A stretch of 64,000 nucleotides of DNA from Cheilinus undulatus (lineage: Eukaryota; Chordata; Actinopteri; Labriformes; Labridae): contig NC_054869.1 in the NCBI RefSeq assembly GCF_018320785.1, positions 34,326,289 through 34,390,288 of the forward strand, given 5' to 3'. The notes under the pieces are model-generated. The model ran no database searches. It saw nothing but the letters and a program-made list of their open reading frames with translations, and was not told the DNA's origin. The position numbers and the translations under genes are program-made. Each line of letters starts with the position of its first letter. Position 1 is the stretch's first letter. Shown here piece by piece: positions 58,956 through 64,000 of the stretch.

Positions 58956-61060
58956 TTAGAATGTTTTTCCTGTACGAAGACTGTTTACGGGGTTTTATTA
59001 GATGTTTTGTAATCAGGTTTTGCTATTCAAATTTGTAACTTTTAACTGTTAGTATCCTAACCCTTACCTTTACTGTAACCTAACCTTACCTAACCAGAAG
59101 TTTAATCTGACTTTATTCAGAGAGTTTCAGCATGTATATCTGTTCTGACAGAAATGGCATCTCAGATTAACGGTCTGCGAGAGGGGCCGTCTCAGATCAA
59201 CAGTGTGCAGCCAGATCCCTCTCTGTTTCTTTGGTTCATGAATCTGTGGAATTTCATTGGTTATACCATGAAGTTTATAAGGATGAAAATAGTTTCCAAA
59301 AGCTCAGTGAAGACTATGAGTTGTTAATTCTGCTGCCTCTGCTGTTTGAATGATTTCTCTGTGACTCCATGGCCACTTGCTAAAAGCGCTACATGTGTGC
59401 TCTAACCGGCTGTTTTAATAGATCTGGAAATCAGGTAAAATGTGATTTAGTTTAATAGCATGATATATTATAAGATTTTAAGTCAAAATAAGATATTTAA
59501 TTAAAAAGTGTCACAGCTTGAGTTAATTACATTTGACATACAGTTTCATTATTTTTTTTAATAAATACATCAATAAAACTTGTTTGTTTATTTATTACTT
59601 TGCTGATTTATGTCCACCTCTAACTTTCATAGAAAATATCAGTTGCAACACATACTGGTTTATTTCCTGTTTGTTTAAAAGAGACAGCAGCTAGTTTTCC
59701 TGGAGCCCCTCAGTCAATCAGTCAAACAAAAGATGACATTCAAGAGCCAGCAGATAGTTTAGCAACCATACAGTTGCAGTCATCCACAACCAAAACCCCC
59801 CACCCAGTACTCTGTATCAACCCTCTTTCAAACACCATCAACTTCAGCTAACCTTTTTCAATGTCAAAAACAGAGACTGGAAGCAAGTAGAGAGAAATAT
59901 GGAGAAGCAGGTTAGATACCTAGAATAAAGGGGAAAAAATGTTTTATTTATCTGTAAGGTGTCAGAATAGGAGCACAAAAAAGTGCTATAAAACACCCTT
60001 GTCAAAGACACTATTTGGAGCTGACATTTATGGTTATAAAGCAGCAGCAGCTGTACTTCTAGAGATTTACATTAATCTAACACGCATGAAACAATAAATG
60101 AACTAACTAAGAGTGACTTGATACTAATTTAGCCATACAAGTGCAGTTCACAAACAGTATGTAGACGACAGACTTGTTTATGATAGCCCACGTCTTGTAA
60201 AGCTATGTCCCTTCTGCTCACCAGATGTAACAGTTTAAAGAGTAACCATGTTAACTGGTGACTGCTGAATGTGTCTTTGGTTGTTGTTTATACAGGAGAT
60301 TGAATATTTTACTTATTTTTTGTGTTGGGGTTTTCATTCGATATAGCCTACCTGATGAGGGTCAGACCTTTTAATTAACAAGACTATTAAAGTTTTCAGT
60401 ATCTGTTTTGAAGAAAAAAAACAAAAAAGGCATATTCATCTGAAAGTCAACAGTTAACACATTCATTCTTTGAACCATAACACTAGACAGACCAACGGTT
60501 CATATTATACAATCTGTCAGATCTCAGTATTCAGTGTCTTGGACTGCAATTAGAAAATGTGAGCACTGGTAGATTATCATCTCCTGAGTTTCTCTTTAGC
60601 ACAGACACTGGGATTCTCTACAAGGTATACAAAGATGTCTGTCCACTCTAACTTTGTCTGTTTGGACAGATCCTTACCCAGTGACTGACAGGAAATATGA
60701 CTCAGGGGAAACCCGCCCATTTCTAAGAGTAAGCTTGTCACTGTCAGGCAACTTGTCTGCTGCCTCCAAACTATAAAAATATTCAGAGATGGTGTCCAGA
60801 TGTTAAAGAACTGTCTGATGTGGACTGACCACATCCACTGCTAGCTACCTTTCTGCCACCAGTAACGCTCCAACCCAAAAATACATCATCACTGTGAGAG
60901 GAAAACAGTCAACAGGTATTGATGCAGAAAAGAGAATTTGTGACATCATGATTGACATTTCTGTTGACAAATGCAGCATACCCACCAGATTTATGCAGCA
61001 GTGGAGGAAAGGTATGAGAAATTTTAACAAAAAAAAATAATAATACGGGAATTGACCTTA
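58956..61060 (+). other. COMMD10: COMMD10 intron 5, 59.0-61.1 kb
   Basis: AT-rich with a short cctaacc-containing stretch near 59055-59095 and an A-run at 60413-60426. No exon recognised. Confidence 0.45.
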
Positions 61061-61530
61061 AAATTACTCAGAAGTCCAAAACACACCATCGCGTCCAACC
61101 CCCGCTGGAACGATTGTCCCCATTATTTTCTATGAACAAACCCACACAGGCGCCATGGATGCATCGCGGCACTGTAGGACACTATTCTATTCCAGACATC
61201 TCTGTACACAGCTGGTGGAGTGTTTCCTTAAGGGAACAACTGTTTTGTCCATCACAGCTGCCATGGCAGCTCTGTTTGAGGGTACAGCAAAAAATTAGCG
61301 CCATCTTTTGTTTGAGGTGTAGAATAAACAGGAGACCTCAACTGCAGGTGAAATACTTCTTCTCCTATTGTGTTTTTCACTTAACCAGTGAGGTGTGGAG
61401 GTGATCCCTGAGCAGGCTTTCAGCTCTGGTATTAAGCACCTGGCCCAGCAGTGGCTGGTGGGGAGTTTGACTGTTGGCGTGCTGCTGTCAGTGTGTGTTA
61501 TTGAGGCGCGTCAAATGGCGCAATGCACCA
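61061..61530. repeat. Possible dispersed repeat
   Basis: CpG-containing segment with 'ccccattattttctatgaac' and 'gcgccatggatgcatcgcgg', phrases that recur in fish genomes as I remember them. The ends are not defined and the 96-codon ORF inside is not recognisable. Confidence 0.35.
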
Positions 61531-64000
61531 GTCCGGTGCTTGTGTGTCTTCTGACTTAAGAGACATTTGACAGTTTGTTGCTGGAGAAAATGGAGATGCA
61601 ATGTATATTTTGACAGCCATTGGATTTATTGAATTATTGTTGTAGTGTTGACACAAAACCCTAGACTTCCACAGGGTCCATCTACGGTCCATCACAGTTG
61701 TGCTGCAGTTTGACTGCTGTCACGGTAACACTCACTGGCTGCGTTTTCAGTGCACAGCATGGAGCAGCGCCATCAGACTGCTCAACCCCTGAGACCGAGG
61801 AGTTCATGCAGATATTACAGGATCATGACTGGCCATGAGAGAAAGATACACGAAATCCTATAAAACATAAACACATGTGAAGCTATTGTCCCTCTGGCCG
61901 GTTGACTCCGGGCTTGGCTGCAACCCTTTATGATGTTTTGTCTGTGTAGTGAAAGGAAATATGATCTGGAATTTGCCTGCCATCAACACAGAGTATTTTT
62001 TTCTGGGATTTAACCAGTTATTTTGATTTGGTTCTGGTGAAACTTCCTGCCCTGCTTGGTCGGGCTGGGACCCCTGCCCCTCTCTTGGGCCAGGTGAGGA
62101 AGGATTGAAGGGCAGTCAGAGACATCCAGTCAGACATAATAGCATAATTATATTTCACTCTAGATTTTGAGAGTTTTTTCTACTTGTAAAGTCTTCCCTT
62201 ATGCAGACCCAGCACACAAATTTTGAGATGCCCAGCCTCAAGTCCTTTCAGTAAAAACTATGCTCCAGGTGGTTTGTTCACTGACAGTTGTATCACTGGT
62301 CCTTTTAAATTTATGTTTTTGGCATAATGGGGGAGAAAAGCTGTCAAACAGTGGTGTTGCCAGCCTGCTCCACTCAGTGAGCACATGGTGAAATAGTGCT
62401 ATTGGGGATGAGTGTGAGAAGTGTGGCTATTACACACAGGTGAAGGCAAAAGAAAAAAAAACTTCATCTGCTCTAATGTAGTTTTAACATTGCTTAGTTT
62501 ACCAATGAAGTGTATGAAGAGTAGTTCACACTGTTCACACACACTGTTCTCGTGTGTGTACAGACTGGTGCTCTCCAAAAGGCTCATTGAGTTCAGTACA
62601 CAGTGATGTCAGCACATGCACTCTGCATCCTCTCTGTGCTGATGGTAATACACAATGAACAGGTTGTGCCTTTAGTCTGTACTTCTGTGTTGATTTCATC
62701 TGAACAGGTCTCTGCCATTACGACAACTTAGACTTGAAGTTTAAATTTTAATTTAACAGCTAGCTTATCAAAGATGTTAGGTTTAAATTGTGCCCGGGCG
62801 GACTGATATGGTTAATGGGGTAGGTTGGGCTAGGCTCGGAGACAACGTGCACAGACCCAGGCATCAGGCTGCAATTATTATGCCTCGTCTGAGCTCCAAC
62901 ACACATTTCAACCTCAGCACTGTTACCTCCCTACTTCTGCCTTCCTCCCTAAACTTTTTGTTGCACATCCTCTGATTGCTGCTCAGTTTTCAGAGTTGGA
63001 GAAAATGAATGAGATGAGAAAGATACTGTGTATGCGGTAGGTTAGAAGCTATTTTTGGCTGCTCCAAAGGATGACTCACTGTGACATAGGAATAGATCAG
63101 AAATGATCTTTCCATCGCTTAAAAAAAAGCCACTATTTCCCACTGTGTCAATCTGCACACTGTCTCTGTGTCCTTAGCCCATCTCTCTTTTTTCCCCCCA
63201 ACGTTACCTCTTTTCACCGTCTGCATGCTCCTTTTTTGTCTTTATATTCCGATAAACAACCCCCTACATGTCTGGCTCATTTGCCTTTATGGTAATTGGA
63301 GCACATTGATAGCTAAAGCCCATGGCAGTTTGTGTGTTTAAGGCATCACATATGCCACCTGCTATTAGTACAATGCAGCATTTCATTATAGCAAAAACAT
63401 GTCCCACTATTAATGGGGGTTTTAAATATGAGGTTCACAGGAGCAGATGTAAAGAAGGCCTTGAAGAACTGTCAACAACATCTCAACACTAAGAATAAAG
63501 AGGAACAACATAAAAGCAACTGACACATAAAGCCAGTATGAAGAGAAGACGATGCTGTCTGAAGAAAATGTGGGGGTTTAGTGTGGGATAATTTTATAGT
63601 ACATAAATAGGCTAAGAAATATATCCACAGATCTATTTTGGTCAGCCATTTATGTAAATATTGTTCAATTATTCCTATAAACTAATGAGATGTGAGAAAG
63701 AATTGAAAATGCAATTTTAATTTCATACAGTCACCCTCAAGGCCCAAACAACAAAACCTAAAAGATAATGAATAATATAATAAGATAATGAAAAATATCC
63801 TCATTTAGAAAACCTCAAATGAAAGTAAGACTTTTTCTTAAGTCAAACTTAAGCAGCTCATACTGTGCTACTGCAGCCTTGGAAAATTTTTGATGGACAC
63901 TGGGTGTCTGTGGTCAGTGGTTTAGTGGTTTGTTTTTACATCCGTATTTATTTTTTTCAGTTATATTGCTCTTGTACTTCTGAGTTGCTTGTGCTTTCCA
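61531..64000 (+). other. COMMD10: End of window, probably still COMMD10 intron 5
   Basis: No exon matching the missing COMMD10 C-terminus was seen. Contains single-copy sequence, including a possible conserved element at 63250-63430. Confidence 0.45.

Noticed and set aside
1..64000. CRISPR array, bacterial operons, rRNA genes
   Set aside because: No regularly spaced direct repeats with unique spacers were seen, and the spliced genes and repeats are vertebrate.

Overview
The window is nuclear DNA from a ray-finned fish, most likely a teleost. Two vertebrate genes with GT-AG introns are recognisable on the + strand. The rest is AT-rich intron and intergenic sequence full of teleost-type repeats: Tc1-like transposons, L2/jockey-type LINE fragments, tRNA-derived SINEs, hAT-like and TTAA-flanked elements. 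No bacterial operon, CRISPR array, rRNA gene or intact tRNA gene was seen. Species cannot be named from the sequence.

Layout. Positions 1-2329 are upstream intergenic DNA with LINE tails and a SINE-like remnant. Positions 2330-21840 hold a complete AP3S1 gene, the sigma-3A small chain of the AP-3 vesicle coat. Its six coding exons join in phase to 193 codons. Intron 1 (10.7 kb) carries most of its repeats, including a hAT-like element with intact ends and a target duplication. Intron 5 carries a 1.04 kb element with arms of about 300 bp. Positions 21841-23400 are a short intergenic gap. From 23547 runs COMMD10, a subunit of the Commander/CCC endosomal recycling complex. Its first five coding exons (166 codons) are present and end in phase at 35880. 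The last 30-odd codons were not found. Positions 35881-64000 are therefore read as intron 5 of COMMD10, more than 28 kb long, with an antisense L2 LINE (39.8-41.8 kb), several small transposons and long single-copy stretches that may hold regulatory elements.

Both proteins act in endosomal and lysosomal membrane traffic: AP-3 sorts cargo toward lysosome-related organelles, and COMMD10 works in endosomal retrieval. They are separate transcription units in the same direction about 1.7 kb apart, and nothing shows co-transcription. As I recall the human map, the same two genes lie in this order at 5q23 with other genes between them, so direct adjacency here may reflect gene loss or movement.

No novel multi-gene system was found. 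The most distinctive signals are a perfect 23-bp fold-back in COMMD10 intron 2, a nested Tc1/L2/LINE-tail mosaic near 32 kb, the hAT-like element with its triplet repeat, and a perfect 24-bp palindrome in a TAGCT-rich tract near 58.7 kb. Repeat family names rest on recall of consensus sequences and were not checked by search.
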